Origin: Proteobacteria bacterium UBA4575
GTDB lineage: Bacteria > Pseudomonadota > Gammaproteobacteria > UBA4575
NCBI GenBank assembly: GCA_002386945.1
Contig: DGKH01000021.1
Span: forward strand, 65,133-71,156
Reading direction: 5' to 3'
DNA: 6,024 nucleotides
Within the stretch, counting starts at the first letter, position 1; every line of letters starts with the position of its first letter. A program made the position numbers and the translations under genes. Below the pieces are notes generated by a model, which saw only the letters and a program-made list of their open reading frames with translations, did not search any database and was not told the DNA's origin. Below are positions 4,930-6,024 of this stretch, piece after piece.

Positions 4930-6024
4930 TTAGCGTAAGTTATGTTTCTTGCGAAATTCTTTAATTTCGATCTTCTTTGACTTGATTCGTTCTCGGCTGT
5001 GCTGGTCTATTCCAAGTTGGCGTTCAGCTAATATTAAGTGCTCTATGGCCTTACTGTAACGCGCATGCATCAAGTTATAGTCAGCTAAGGACTCATGACT
5101 ACGCCAAGGTTGCCCCGCAAGCTCGGCAGCTTGTGCACGTAGTCGTTCTAGTGCTGGGTTACTGCTGAAAGTAATGTCAAAGTCATCTAACGTATCGAGT
5201 GCCTCTAATGGTCGCTTCTCTTCTAATAAGGCGGTTGCTAGGTAGAGTGTAACTGCTTCATTGTAAGGATAAAGTCGCTCTAGATCCTTGAGTAGAGTAA
5301 TCGCCTCGGTACTATTACCGCCTGCGATATTAACCTGAGCAAGTGCGATAGAAACTGGGAATTCTTCATAGCGTGTCGTCTTAATAGCATTCAGATGGCT
5401 GAGGGCCAGGCGGTTATTACCTGCACGGCTCAGTGCTAAGGCATAGATATAACGATCAATATTGCTGAGATCTTCTTTGATGATCGTCTGGTAGTGCGTA
5501 ATTAACTTACCAGGAGAGCTTGAAATGGCCTGTGCACGTGCGCGAGCGTAGCGATATTGCACTATATTTTCTGAGTACTGCTGTTGCTTATATTGTCTAG
5601 CTCGGGTCTTAGAGTCACTAATACGCGATAGAGTGAGTGGGTGTGAGCTTAGAAATTCAGGAGGTTGGTTCTGATTGATTTGTGAGTGGCTATTTAGCTT
5701 ATCGAAAAAGCGCGGCATGCCGTAAGGATCTAATTGGGCGCTAGCTAAGAGGTTCATACCGATACGATCTGCTTCGCGCTCATAGTCGCGGCTATAGGCC
5801 ATCTCGGAATTTCGTATACCGCCCATGGTGGCTGCAGCCGTCGCGGTTGCGGCATCAGGACTATAGATAGCCGCAACCACGGTGCCGAGCATAGCAATCG
5901 CATTCAGTATGCTGAGTCGTTTTTGACGTGAAAATCGTCGTGCAATATGGCGTTGCGAGACGTGAGCGATCTCGTGGGCGACTACACTTGCAAGCTCAGA
6001 CTCGGAATTAGTAAGTAGGAGCAG
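4930..6024 (-). CDS. bepA: BepA/YfgC-like periplasmic M48 metalloprotease with TPR repeats, N-terminus missing
   Basis: Partial at the right edge: the frame is open to base 6024, giving 364 visible residues; E. coli BepA has 487. An ATG at 5892 is internal, because the catalytic motif lies before it. Fragment residues 17-21 are HEIAH, the zinc-binding HExxH (plus 5962-5976), within SELASVVAHEIAHVSQRH. A second motif, SRDYEREADRIG, supplies the downstream Glu (fragment residue 82) and Asp (86) of the M48 family. A further segment, PEFLSSHPLTLSRI, has the His-Pro that in BepA-type proteins lies in a loop over the active site. Hydrophobic Ala-rich residues follow the HExxH helix. The C-terminal half is helical TPR repeats (for example NSTEAITLLKDLERLYPYN and ARYSKAIEHLILAERQ). 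BepA degrades or assists misfolded LptD and other outer-membrane proteins. The signal peptide would lie outside the window. soxY follows 143 bp downstream on the same strand. Confidence 0.9.
   Translation of the reverse strand: MLLLTNSESELASVVAHEIAHVSQRHIARRFSRQKRLSILNAIAMLGTVVAAIYSPDAATATAAATMGGIRNSEMAYSRDYEREADRIGMNLLASAQLDPYGMPRFFDKLNSHSQINQNQPPEFLSSHPLTLSRISDSKTRARQYKQQQYSENIVQYRYARARAQAISSSPGKLITHYQTIIKEDLSNIDRYIYALALSRAGNNRLALSHLNAIKTTRYEEFPVSIALAQVNIAGGNSTEAITLLKDLERLYPYNEAVTLYLATALLEEKRPLEALDTLDDFDITFSSNPALERLRAQAAELAGQPWRSHESLADYNLMHARYSKAIEHLILAERQLGIDQHSRERIKSKKIEIKEFRKKHNLR

Overview
The window looks like the chromosome of a moderately AT-leaning, sulfur-oxidising gammaproteobacterium. 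Three things point there. The left end has the cpoB-queE-queC order with a tRNA-Lys further on, an arrangement known from gammaproteobacteria such as Pseudomonas. The right end has a BepA-like periplasmic protease. Between them are sulfur genes: a YeeE/YedE-type transporter and the SoxYZ carrier pair. The genus cannot be read from the sequence.

Layout. 1-1846 (+): the 3' end of cpoB (Tol-Pal associated TPR protein), then queE and queC, spaced 5 and 18 bp apart, so probably one transcript. QueE and QueC catalyse the last two steps to preQ0, the 7-deazaguanine precursor of queuosine. 1847-2336: a 490-bp AT-rich gap without a convincing gene. It holds two palindromes that match the NtrC binding site, a weak sigma54-like element and an extended -10 sigma70 promoter. 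2337-3479 (+): a complete 380-residue YeeE/YedE-family membrane protein. 3497-3660 (+): a stable-RNA type promoter and tRNA-Lys(TTT) with encoded CCA. 3661-3998: a gap with two hairpins and a short reading-frame fragment that resembles the end of a thioredoxin-fold protein, interrupted by a frameshift. 3999-4786 (-): soxZ and soxY, transcribed soxY first. 4930-6024 (-): the C-terminal three quarters of a BepA/YfgC-type M48 metalloprotease with TPR repeats, cut by the right edge just upstream of HEIAH.

How they fit. SoxY carries sulfane sulfur on a C-terminal cysteine and SoxZ is its partner. The transporter is of a family that takes up thiosulfate or related sulfur species. So a small sulfur module sits on both sides of tRNA-Lys, between housekeeping blocks. 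No soxX, soxA, soxB or soxCD is visible here. The points most worth checking are the NtrC-like sites upstream of the transporter, the unusual GGCV end of SoxY, and the possible thioredoxin-like relic.
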